Assembly: GCA_022495005.1 (NCBI GenBank)
Contig: JAGYXB010002078.1
Location: 124,001-188,000, forward strand
DNA: 64,000 bases
Reading direction: 5' to 3'
DNA from: Rhyacophila brunnea
Lineage: Eukaryota > Arthropoda > Insecta > Trichoptera > Rhyacophilidae
The notes beneath the pieces were generated by a model, which worked only from the letters and a program-made list of their open reading frames with translations, was not told the DNA's origin and did not search any database. Shown piece after piece: positions 1-12,500 of this stretch (position 1 is its first letter; every line of letters begins with the position of its first letter). The translations under genes and the position numbers were made by a program.

Positions 1-2439
1 CCATCTAACAAAAGTGCAAAGGGTATATAAAAAGACAAATATTGTTTTTAAAGTTAAAGATAAACTTGCAATTGAAAGAAAACTTTTTTAAACCGAATTA
101 ATTTAATTGTCAACAATTGAAAAGGCAATCATAGAAAAAAGGCCCTGATGAACACACAAGCTGAGTTTTGTTAAATTTCTAGTTAAGTTTAATTTTAATC
201 AAAACTGATCCTTTAAAATAATCTTAGAAAAATCAAACAGAAATACATCATGCGCAGCAAGATTTGTTTCATTATCATGTTACATTATTGATCATATACG
301 AGATTATGAACTATCTTAATTAAGTAAGATGTAAAATAACTTGACGTTACCTACATAATCATAACACAGAGGCTATTTTCATACATAACCATGAGAGCAC
401 TATTTGGGCCAACAATTTTTTTTTAATAAAAATTGATGAAGCATTTGAATCTTGGCTTGTGTATTTGTCGGAGCTGTAAGTAGTGTTTATTATATTCAAA
501 TTTATATATTGTGTATTTATACACTTCATCATGTATTTAAAAAAAAAAATTGATTGAGTTCTCAAAAATATGGTCGATTTGTTGTATCACCACATTTGAG
601 AAGCACTATTTATAATTAATGTTAGCGTGAAGATCTTGTGGCGTTGTATTACGCAAGTGTTTTACGGCCTGACGATAAGTAGCTAACGAATAATAATATG
701 GTTATTATAAATTGTTAAAAATGCAATACAATAATTTTTCTATTCATTTCTATAACAGCTGTAAAATTAAATGTAAATTTGTGAACTATTAATATTTGAA
801 AATAGTTTAATTTAACCATTAATTTAATATTTTTAAATTTTAACTTAATAATAATTATTAGTATCTATGTATGTTGTGCAGATCCTCAATGCGCCTGTGC
901 CTTAATGAGTAACAAAATGTAAAAAGTTGTTTCTAACAATGTTCTACGTGTAGATCAGGTGTTATTATTACAAATTATGTAATATGTTTTAATTGAACAC
1001 ATCGGTCATACACAAAGCAATTGTAAATTCAAAAGCATACCGTCTATTGTGTTAATTCATTTGAATTAGGAATATTAAAAGTAATCTATGATAACCTATC
1101 TATAAAAGTTTAATTTTAGTTAAAAATGTCACTAGTTTCACAATCAAGTTTGGAATGAGTAAAGTACCCATGTTATTTTGATATACACTTGAAACCTTCC
1201 TTAGCAAACTGTAGGAAAAGTATGATTCCAAATATTTGCGGTGCATACACAGGTCTACATCTTTTAAACTAAGTGCATATGAACAATTAATTAATTGGAC
1301 GATCGTACGCAACCGATAGTGGCATGAACTATTTCTATCGGTTAAGTAAGTTTAGCGCACATGAACACTATAGATTAGGTGGACTTTGGTTAAATGCGCA
1401 TTACCTGCATGAAGTCACTCAGCCGATTCAATCATCAGGAATGTGCGCTAAGCAATAACGTAACCCACGCGGCCAGACGTGATCGGTCGGAAATCTGTGA
1501 TAAAACACAAATTTAAAAATCGACCCGTTTTGCGTTTGGTCAGGCGTTCTTCCACATACAACGGCACTGTCGTAACGATCTGCCATTTAATTAATCCTTC
1601 ATGCGCAGTTAACCTTATCCATGTTTTGAAATGAAGGAATTTCTATGCCCACAAAATTTTTGTGGTGGTAATAAAAAGCAGATCACTGTTATAATGTATT
1701 GTTACATAAGTATGTATATCGAAATTATTAAGAAGCATTTGATTACACATATGCTGATCCCAGGCCTTTTCATATACACTCAGCGAAACATTTTATATTG
1801 AAATACAAAATTTGTAACGTATGTCTTACGTATAAGATAATTGTAGAATTTTAAATATTACTTAATGTAATTTAGTTTGAATTAAAATGCTCCTCAATTA
1901 TTACTATTGAATTTTTGTATGCAATAAATGTGTGGTTAATTGGAGAATGTATTGTTTTATTAATTCGTATCTTCTATCCTATTTTCCTGTCAAAAATATA
2001 ATATCTGTATGCAAAAGAAAAAGGGCATAAAGTATGTAATCTAAAGCCAAAACAAGATTGAATTTTTGAGGACTTTGTGTGGGAACTTTTGTTTCAATGT
2101 GAAATTTACTAATTGAGCGTCGTTAATTTGACTCATCCCTTTTTCCTTTTATGCATCAACGCTGACTATAGTCACACTATACACAGAAATTATTCCTCTC
2201 CGAAGGGAAGGGAGAAGAGTTTTTGGTACTCCCTCTCGCTGTGTTAATGGCGTTGTCTGTTGTTTGTGTACTTCGGATGATAAAAAAACATGTATAATAG
2301 TATATATACAAACACAATATATTTACTGTTATTTTTATAGTCAATGAAATTAGTCATTAACACCATTAACTGCTACTGGGGTTTTAATTGCCTCATGGCA
2401 TATTCAGGTTTTATATACAGTTGGTAACACCCCTCCCCT
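1..2439. other. AT-rich 3' flank, no gene recognised
   Basis: I see no reading frame with recognisable family motifs. The open frames are short and of low-complexity composition. A minus-strand frame near 1440-1600 of about 50 codons is slightly less AT-rich but matches nothing I know. Interspersed repeats are probably present but could not be bounded. Confidence 0.5.
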
Positions 2440-3690
2440 GACACATATGACGACCGGTTTTCGTAGGTGACAGTAGCCACCTAATAGTTCCCTCCAAACC
2501 AACCAGCTCCACCTTGCAGCCCTACTATGTATCGGCAATTGTTTACGCCTGGGAATATCTCAGGAGCAGATGCCCAAGACTGTGTGCTTTGACTTAGTTT
2601 ACAGTTACTTTCTAATAAAAGTGCCCATGGGAGAGAGGAGCACGGGGAATTAACAAAAATAAATGATTCTAATTAATCTACATATTATATGTACAAAGTT
2701 AAAACAATACGATCATAAAAAACTTTGTGAAGTGATCTTCATGCCTGCAATAAGACGCCGCATTTTTTTTTAAACATAGTTGATCTTTGTCGTCCTAACA
2801 GCTGATTGGGATCTGCGCATCTCTTCCATTTCAGAGCACATTCTTGGAAATTCCCAGAGGACGTAGTTTGCATCCTGTAATTCTCCGCTACATGGACATG
2901 TTGGTTAGGTGACAAGTACAAACTCAAAAATCCTGGCAGTGAATCCACTGTGTCCGAAATACGGAAATCCGGAAACCGGAAATCCGAAATACATAACATT
3001 TAATTGCAGGATATAGATTATTGTGCTTGTTACATTATGAATTTTTACAGTGTTATAAATATATAAAAAGTACAAGTGGCAGTGTGGGGACAGTACCACG
3101 TGAATCGATCGTCCGACGGGTTCTGCGGATTTTTTTACAAGTATTGACGACTCGCCTCATATTTGCGAGTGCAAATACACTCATCTAAAAATAGACACAG
3201 AGCGCCTCACTTCAGCCAATAAGCAGCGAGTCAGATCATGCGACATAACACATTGCGAATACGAAACAAAATTTGAATATTATCATCACAACACAAACAT
3301 GGATCCCTCCAAACCAACCCATTCCGCACCACACTCGGTCTTAGTCGAGCATATCATGAGGCCTTACGTTTGGATGTGAAGCATCAGCAGTTTACGCCTG
3401 GGAATGTCTCAGCAAATACCCAAGACTGTGATCGCCAGCCACTCAAGTGAGCTTTGACTGAGTTTTCTGAAATACATAATTTAATAAGAAGATTATATGA
3501 TTATTAAGGATATATTATTATGAAGATTATATAGAAGATTTAATGAGAAGCAACAGCTGGTTGGCCCGACATAAGCATCTCTTTCCTCTCGGACATTCCC
3601 ATAGGATGTGGTTTCCTTTAGTTCTCCATCATGTTGGCCAGGTAACAAGTCCAAGCTGGTGCCAAAGAGTCAGCTCGTTTTTTAGGAAAA
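2440..3690. repeat. Pair of diverged direct repeats
   Basis: Segments near 2490-2950 and 3305-3690 share blocks in the same order: CCCTCCAAACCAACC, TTTACGCCTGGGAAT, CCCAAGACTGTG, and a TTGG(T/C)(T/C)AGGT(G/A)ACAAG block. The two copies lie roughly 840 bp apart and differ at many sites. The second contains an open frame of 80 codons (3543-3785) with no recognised motif. They look like old copies of one mobile element or a local duplication. Confidence 0.6.
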
Positions 3691-4099
3691 TATTTTCGCC
3701 GCAGGCCGCAGATTGGTCAATTGTATTATGCATTGCGGCCAGTTTGCAACAGTATTTGAATCTGCAGTTGAAAATGTCCCTATAGCTAAGTCCACATTTA
3801 GTCAATTCATCACCCAATTCCTCTTCAACTTTTAAATTCTGGTTTTACACCGAGAAGTTTTCAGAGGAGATGAATCCGTTTTACTGTCTACATTCGTTCA
3901 ATAAAAACTAATGTCATCGATGACATTTTGGAATTCAAAAAAACATCTTATTTTATTACCAATAATATCTGTACTCGTCGTACTAAGAATCGTCATGCTA
4001 AAGCCTTTTCTATTAGTGGCAGAGAGATGAAAGTCCTAGTCCAAGATACGCATAGCAAATGCAAATGCCATATCTACCTTAGAAGCAGAAGGATGCAAA

Positions 4100-5735
4100 T
4101 CCAATAATCCACTAAGATAAAATTCTCTCAAACCGTCTGCAATATGTACTAGATGAGAACCAGCCAGGAGAACAAACTTTAGAGGAGGATACAGCACTAT
4201 GGACCATATCCAAGTCATCAGAGCGGTAACAGGAATACAAGCTGTCCATCCAATCCATGGGTTTTATAGACTATGAGAAAGCGTTTGATTCCATAAAGAA
4301 ATCTTCAATACTCGATGCACTCAGATATCAAGGAATCCCTGGGAGCTATATAAATATTTTCAATAATATATACAGTAGCGCAACAACATCTCCATAAATC
4401 ATCGTGCATTTCCTATCAGCAAAGGAGTCCGATAAGGTGATACAATCTCACCTAAACTATTTACAGCTACCCTTGAAGACTTATTCAGGCAACTTGACTG
4501 TAATGACAAGGGTCCCCATAAATGGAGACTACGTGAGTCATCTGCGCTTTGCCGATGACAATACATAGTAGTTTGCAAGACTCAAAAGACCTCCAAGGCA
4601 GAATGCAGGAACTCGCTGAAGTAAGCAACAAAGTAGGCTTAAAAATAAATGTATCAAAGAAGAAAGTCATGTTCAACTGCTTTGCGGGCCAAAAAGAGAT
4701 CCTCATCAATGGCATTCAGCTCGAACAGGTGAAAAACTACATCTATCTGGCACAACAAGTGTCTATAGATGGATGTATATTTGATGAAATTCTTTGCACA
4801 ATAAAGCTAGGCTGGAGTGCTTTTGGCCGCCTGAATAATTTCTTCAAAAAAGACCACCCACTGTGCCTAAAGCGCAAAGTGTTCAACCAGTGTGTGCTTT
4901 CCGTAATCACATGCGTGTGAAACATTGACCCTAAGTAAAAGAGAGATCCAGAAACTTAGAGTAGCACAACGTGATATGAAAAGGTGCATGCTGGGCATAG
5001 CGTAAAAGGACAAAAAGAGGAATGAGTGGATAAGGGAACAGACAAGGATTTATGATGTGATAGAGTTTGCTAAAAACCTCAAATGGAAATGGGCTGGACA
5101 TATAGCTCGAAGAAAGAACAATCGTTGGTCAAATTTAGTCATCCATTGGCATGGCCACCATATCCTGAAGCGGGCCCCCAGGCAAGGATCTTTGGTGGGC
5201 CCCCTACCTATCACTAACGATAAAGGCAGTGTGACACTCGTCAGTAGCGTTTTCCAAATGGTGTACGCGTTAAAATAAATGTTTATATGTAGTGTTTTTT
5301 TGTATACTTTAATACATCCTTTTGAATTGTGGAGTTGTCGAGTATCGATACACAATTAAAAATTGTATCGTACAACCACACTATTTTAAATAACATTATA
5401 GAAGGAAAATAGCGCAACGGGCGACTTTTTTTACTATCAGAGAGAATTTGTGATGTTATCTCACTTATCTGGTCGACTCGCCACACCGGGCCCCTCCTGA
5501 GCCCAGGCCTCCAAGCTAGAGCCCTATCAGCCCCCCCCCCTTTGTGGGAGCCATGTCCAGTGGTATCCAAGAGGTACAAAACGTCCGCAAGGTAGACCTA
5601 GAGGCCGCTGGATCGATGAAATGATAAAGGTATATGGAAGTACTTGGCAACGCAATGCACAGGAACGAGAGAAGTGGAATCAGCTTGGAGATTAGCGAGG
5701 CCTTCATCCAGCAGTGAATAGATTCAGGCTGATGA
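4100..5735 (+). mobile_element. Degenerate non-LTR retrotransposon (LINE) with reverse transcriptase remnants
   Basis: Reading across frames on the plus strand gives successive RT landmarks: YVLDENQPGEQ, then FIDYEKAFDSIKKSSILDAL, then LRFADD near 4545-4560 (the catalytic YADD-type box), then GLKINVSKKKVMF. Downstream comes WKWAGHIAR near 5090, GRPRGRWIDEM near 5600, and a GATGATGATGA tail at about 5730. Stops and frameshifts break it throughout. The endonuclease part is missing. It is interrupted by an inverted-repeat element at 5150-5555. Confidence 0.85.
5150..5555. mobile_element. hAT-like MITE inserted in the LINE
   Basis: This 406-bp segment has ends CATGGCCACC and GGGAGCCATG (imperfect inverted repeats). 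It is flanked by TCCATTGG (5142-5149) and TCCAGTGG (5556-5563), an 8-bp duplication with one mismatch. Removing it and one flank rejoins the LINE frame. It is homologous to the element at 41474-41918. Confidence 0.75.
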
Positions 5736-5755
5736 TGATGACATAATAAAATTTA

Positions 5756-6282
5756 AAAAAAAGTTTTGCTTTGTTACATTTATACCTATATATTTTTTTA
5801 AGTTATAAATTGTTTTATTTTGGCTAGGTAAATAAGATACAAATCCACATTAGAGGCAGAAGGATGCAAATCCACACTACGTTTTTTATTTAATTTTTTT
5901 TTGATATAAAATTGTATTATATTTATTTCTTTTTTACATATTCTTGAAGTACTTTAATTGAATTAGAATACAAAAAATAATGATCATTCTATGTATATTT
6001 TCTTGGAAGTTATGAGTATTCGTTTAAAATAAAAATAGTTTTTTGGCTCTCCTGAACAATTGGGTATTTGGCACTTGCATCCGTCTGCCTCTGAGGTACA
6101 GAATTAAAAGTTCGATAAAAAAACAAAACAAAAGCGCATTTTTTTTTTTAATTTCTTTAATAGATTCTGTTGATAATATACGGTATAATAGCCATGCAAA
6201 AACATTTAAAAACCAGAATTTGCTTTTTGAAAAAATAACAAATAAATTAATCCGGCCCCGGCTTAATTTTATATAATGTAAT
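5756..6282 (-). other. 3' flank and presumed 3' UTR of the dynein gene
   Basis: This is the region just downstream of the dynein stop codon. AATAAA-like hexamers occur on the minus strand near 5885-5890 and 5921, but I cannot choose the cleavage site. A short block like GCAGAAGGATGCAAATCCA occurs at about 5855, near 4085, and inverted near 6070-6095. Confidence 0.35.
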
Positions 6283-6512
6283 TCAATCAGTGATCTGTAA
6301 GAGTAGTGCGGTTCCACGCACGATCCAATATTCTTGAGTCTTCATTGAAGGCAATAGAAATGGGACCACAAAATTGGTACTGTGGCCGGTAGTAGATAGC
6401 ACACCCGCTCTGATAGCTGTTTTGTAAAGCGGGGCGACGTAGCGGGTGTCTTCCTTTGGAAGACTCTTCACAGGTTTCAGCCAGAATACAGGTAGTGGAG
6501 GATTTTTTTCGC
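6283..6512 (-). CDS. Dynein exon 30, terminal exon with stop
   Basis: Residues 1814-1889 and a TGA stop at 6283-6285. [20 protein letters not shown] and [13 protein letters not shown] are the usual C-terminal signatures ([16 protein letters not shown] and HWI.RG.ALL.QL). The length from GHSTN to the end is normal, so this is the true C-terminus. Confidence 0.96.
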
Positions 6513-9500
6513 CTAAAACAAAATTATGTTTGTAACAATCATAGATTAATTAAATAAACAAAAGTACGAGTACGTTCATTATAAATCATCTACCCAGGAT
6601 TAAAGCGATGGCAGAATGAAACATTTTTATAATTTTGACCATATTCATTGTATATGGTTAAAATTACTCTCTAGGTGGGAAAAGTTGTATGGTTCCACTA
6701 TATATACGACCTATGGACCCGAAGGATATCTATAATACACCCACGTTTCATCCTGTTACCAAACGATGAAAAATAAACTGAGTCTTCACTCGGGAGCTCA
6801 AGATTTCGTAGCTGTATTGGCGCATTGAGGATGCTTGATGAGACACTTTTTTTGCTTGGTATTAAGAATTCCTGTAGACAAGTAAATTTTCAAACATGTG
6901 AATTGTTTTAGATAGGTAATATTATCATCCTATCAGTAAAAATAATTAGTATTGGTTCAAAAATGATTTAATATAATGAAAACAAATTTTCAAACAAAAT
7001 CTGAAGAGTGCTGAAGGAAGGTTATCATTGTTAAATTCTAATGGATTTAAGTTTTGTACTAGGTATTCCATTTAGTTTTATATTTTTTTATTGACTCATA
7101 GATAGGTGATAAAGTTTTTACCTACTTTATTGTATTGATTTGTTATATAAGTTAGAGTTATAATTAATTATATTCGATGTCAGTGTATATTAAATATAAT
7201 TAAAAATATTGCAAATTTTGCCTTTTGGTGAGTGTACATGGTACCCGAAGATGCCGAAAGGCAAAACCAGGGTCGCAAAAAATGACGCAGATATAATGGT
7301 AGGTACAAAACTTAAATCCATTTGAATTAAAATTCAAAATCCATCAAGTACCTTCGGTCGATAGTATTTATATTATAATCATTGTTAGTTAGGTACTTAA
7401 GATAATCTGGATCTTGCTTCAGAGATTTTTTACAGGATAACCAAAGATGGCTTTACCTGGAAGAAGTTTGATCATGCTATTTTTTCATATGGAAAACGTT
7501 AAACACCTCTAATATAATTTAAAATGTAATTTAATACTGTCACTATTTTACGGGGCGAGGAGAAATATGATTTTCTTCTCATCCTTCATACTGTATTTGA
7601 ATTGAATTTGTCTAACTGTGTAATATCGTATGTTGAATAATTGTATGTTATATGCCGGCTAGACGGCAGCGCCTGTGAGGTATAATAATTATAGCTATAG
7701 CGGTGCCGTCCATACAAAATCCCAAATTGCAAGCTTCGTATTTTTCCGCTAAGTGCCTCTTTAAAAAAGGCATAATAAAGGTTTCACCCGTGTAGCCGGA
7801 GCATTGGTAGTGAAATACGGTAGCAGCGTGCATGTTTTGTTTATATCTACAGCTATACCGATCCGCCAAAATTTGCTAGTGGAAGATAACCGAAAAAATG
7901 GGGAATAGCTATCTATGAAACTTTTATTCATTTCTAAACCGTGTCCGTCGAGGAGACTTTTTGATCAAATCTGAAGACGTATCTGCATATTACGCAAATA
8001 TGAACAAAGATATCCTAAAATTAACTATTTTCAAAATATTAAAACATGAGAAGATATTACGTTATTTATTTTTAATTTAAGAAAATAACACAACATTCTT
8101 TTCCTTCAGGCTATTTTGTTTATATTTTTAATTGTCTGATAAACAGTTGGTATTATATATATATATATATTTTTAAAATGGGTAGACTGAATTAATTTAT
8201 TTACACACGAAGACATTAGGTTTGTTTAAATTCTGCATAAAAATACGCATTGTGTCGAACCAAAGATAAGACCGGGTAGGTACATATTTAAAATTTTGTA
8301 ATCCTTACCTAAATCTGGATCAATCAGGAGCATTCTACTGTAGTCCCACTTTCCTGCGTCGATGAATATACCGTGGATATGTATGCCAATCTCGGGTACT
8401 TTCAAGTTTTCAAATACACTCTGCGGAAACATTTTGGATTAAAAATCTAATGTATGATTTGAAATATCATTTTTTCGAGAGTCGAAACCCTGAACGCCCA
8501 AAATGCTGAAAGCCGGAATTTTGATAGATGATAAAAGATGATTTGGGCATTTAGGATTTTGGTCTTATTTTTTTTTTTTTCCGACCATGTCCGATCCTAA
8601 TAGGATCATATGGGCCTCCACAGAGGAGAGGTTTGTATTAACAATTTTTTTTTTACGAGAAATGTATGTCAGCCACTTGCTCAACCTATTAGGTACATAC
8701 CCTGACTCACACACATATTGAAAAACAATATGTGTACTTGCCAGACCCAGGATTCGAACCTGGGACCCACGGCATGATAGTCCAACGCTTATGCCGCGCG
8801 GCCACCGTGGGTATTACGGTATTTTAAACCAAATTCATTGTTCGAAATATTTATGTAGAATTTACAATGAAACATTTTACTTTGTGAACAATACATCAAG
8901 GTTTACCTCCTATGTACCTGTATCTATTAATTCTTAGCTCTAATAATCGCTCATAATGGTAAGACATTTTGAAGATCGTACGCTTTCATGCGTAAAGACT
9001 ATGTTTTTTGATTGTTTTACTATATTATTTCGATATATTCACAATATTATAACCACAGAACAGATTAATAAATATAATTCAGATAGGCTATACCACAATA
9101 CACTACATTTCGAAGAAGGGCTTTGAATGTGTGAGTGTCCTACGAAAACGCATTATAGATGTGCAATCGTGTGTGTTGCAACCTTAAAATAAACCAATAT
9201 TGAATGATCTTCAGTGCATAAGAGCAGTTGTCAGAACGAAATACAAGCGCATTCTTGATACGCCGTCTTTAAGTTTATTCCATTTTCTTCTACACGCGAG
9301 ATCGGTTTCCTGTTACTTCACACCCGTTACGTATTTCACTTACCATTAATAATGTGTTCCCTGATTGTACCAACGGTTTATAAATCATATAACTGAATAT
9401 ATCGCTTTTTAAAATCGACGTTTTGATGCAACTCAATACTTTTCAGTCTATCAAAAAATCATATTCGCTCTCGAGATTTTGATATAAAGATATCTACCAA

Positions 9501-12500
9501 ATATCGTCACTGTTCTGGCAGAAGACCCTAATTCGAAAAAATGAAATATTGAGTTAGTACCAAAATGTTACTTATTTCAAACTTTACCATCTGGAAACCT
9601 TCTTAATAAATAAAAATTCTTTATTTTAATGTCATCATTTTTACGATTACTTAATAAACTCACATGATAGACCATTATTTCAAACATTTTAACAACTTCA
9701 AAGTCAAATTACTAAAAACTAGTATTCTCCAGTTAGTGTGTTCTGCCAGAACAGAGACGATATTCAAAACTACCAATAGTTTACTACCGCGCACAGTATT
9801 TTTTCTGGTGCGAAACCGTAAAAAATTGTATCCTATCTCTCCCCATCTCCTTACTATTATAATTCAATAATCACAACGTAATCTAATCACATTTCAATAC
9901 TAAATATCTTTCATACAATTTGTATCCTATCTGTCTTTACTTTGACATTTATGTGCCGAATATCACTTCAATATAATTTAATTTGAAGTAGTAGGTATTA
10001 TTCACATTCACATTAAAATTAAATGTGTAATATTATATAGTATAAAAATAATTACAAGATAAAAAGAACTTTTTAAACACAACATTTTTAAATTTTCTGT
10101 TGAACCATATAAACTTAACCTGACTAGCTTAAACGATCAAAAAAAATTGTACTTGACATGTCATATTGATTTACATAGTAACGCACGTATATATTAATAA
10201 TTTAGTTGCTAGGACCCCAGATCCGTAGCAACGAATAATGGTGTCGAAATAACTTTTCATACAAAACAGAATTAACTGAAAATGAATTAAATTCTACTTA
10301 AAGATGGCTAAAAGCAGTGGCGGCTCAACCTTAACGGTTCGTAGGGACCATCCCCACATCGTTGTCATGCCAAAAATACACGTCCGAAATTTTTATCATT
10401 GTCATAATATAACTACTTAATAATTGCATGATTATATGAACTATTTAATTTATTTTATTCATCTGAACCCATCGCAGTTTTCTAAAGATATTTATTATTA
10501 TACAAATAAATAAAGCAATGCTTGTAAATTATGTAATATCATAATGATGATGACACGGTGTAAAAATAATTAATTTAATTAAATTCACCCTATTTCACGG
10601 TGACAGCAACGTACAAATTAAGAAAGCTATGGCGTCACAAATCTCGTTCTAAAAAGGATGTGAGTGCATTAGCGTTAGTTTACGCATACTGGGGAGCGAA
10701 TCAAATAATCCCAAGGTTAGTAAAAACGCTCGCTGTATGTCTTCGACTGATACTGGTAAGTCTATAATAATTATTATTATTAATTAAGTTATTATTTAAG
10801 CACTCTTTTTAGATGTGATTAAGTAACGACTCATATAATCATATTATGTATTCTTAAAAATTACTCATTTCCTAATTAATAAAATCATATTATTATAAGT
10901 AGCTAGGTACATAATGTATAATATGAGAAAGTAGGTAGGTATGTTTATTTAATAATTAACGGCTAAACCCCACCACATAGAAAGTCATCGTGCCGCCGCT
11001 GGCTAAAAGTATTAGAAAAATGAATTGGCATCGTGTTCTGATATATTCTAAAAGTTTCAAATGTCTATCTAGTCGGGAAGTTGGTTAAAAATCGATTGCA
11101 AGATTTGTACCGGGCAAAGAACCACCGGTCAAATAATAATACGAGCTAAGAAAAACGTTGTAATAACATAAACCATTAGCAAAGTATAATGAATAAAACT
11201 CAGTTTGGTTTCTTACATCATATTTCGTCACGATGCTAACCCTTTCTTGGTTAATGCATACTGGCAACGGGATAAAATCAAACGACAATTCATTGATTGA
11301 TACTTGGTATCGACGAGCATATGCTTGGAGTGTTCCCGTTAGAAGACCTTGTGGGAAAAAGAGCCCCGATATCCAACTGCTTGGTGGTGCACCAATTTCC
11401 ATCCAACGCTGAAAAATAAGATGAACGTTAAAACAAACTATGGCCATAGGTCCGGTCCACTGGGTAAAATTTACGTGTGATTTTTCAATCAATACAATGT
11501 TAATCCTGATTACTTATATTTATTTCTTCGATTTGAGCATTTAGTTTAAAAATTTATACTGTGTGCGTAAAATGGATATACACAATATGTATATAATCAA
11601 TAATATAGTATGTTAATTAAGATACTCGTACTATATTTTTGTTATTGTATTAATTTTTGGGCTGCCACTGTACTATATTCTCCCTTGACTCCGTGCAAAG
11701 ATCATTCTCAAGCAATATTGTTCTCAAGAGAATGGAGTAAAAGAAAGCGGACTTCTAAGCCGGGATCTTTGACACGGCTGCCTACCTATCGCTGTTATTC
11801 CGTGAGGGGAAATAAAGGGTATTATTTCATCTACTTTTAGCGTGTTAAATTCCCTGAATTACTCTTCAATTGTCGGCACTCGGGATCATGAAGCACTTGT
11901 CGTAACCCCCTTTTAAAGTAACCAAGTAACCTGTAACCCCTCGCCATATATGCATACAATATGCGTTTTCATTAGAGTGAGAAAACGCACTAAAAATAAT
12001 TATAAGTGGATTGTAAGTTAATCAAATTAACGAATTTTTTTTTCATGTGCTTGCTTTGGGAACAAACGTTTTTGTAAATTCTGCGATATTAAGACATTTT
12101 AATTGCCAACTATTCCCACACCCCTCGTCTTCACGAACTATTATATTATTATAATACTTATATTAAATCAATGCTCACTTACAATTTTGTGCGCCCCGTA
12201 AACATTGAATTCATGTTATTATTCTAATTATATTTCTTATACGAGATGGGGTTTGCAGACGTTTGAAAAATAATAATAATTCACTACCACATTCGATGGA
12301 GGTCAAGCATCCCTCAAAATTGGGATCATCCAATAAAATTCATACCAGAAAAAGATAATATTAATGAATTAATTAACTTACTGAAATAAAGTTAATCCTT
12401 AGTACTAAATCGTGTACCCAGCTTCCTAATGTCTTAATTGAATTGTATGATTTAGCCGTCCACGATTTGGGGACACGATTATCAATGAACGCTTTAAATA

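Noticed and set aside
1440..1600. Possible minus-strand small protein of about 53 codons
   Set aside because: No homologue is recognised and there is no supporting splice, polyadenylation or promoter context.
3543..3785. 80-codon plus-strand gene
   Set aside because: It lies in one of two diverged repeats, has no recognisable motif, and the other copy is not open in the same way.
8742..8816. Functional tRNA gene on the minus strand
   Set aside because: Box A and box B are good, but the acceptor ends do not pair and a SINE body with an A-tail follows. A truncated relative occurs at 53840.
11085..11216. Extension of exon 28 ending in NLAIDF
   Set aside because: The same ending occurs at 20876 in the dispersed repeat, away from any dynein exon. 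The GTAAGA donor at 11216 gives the right phase and family spacing.
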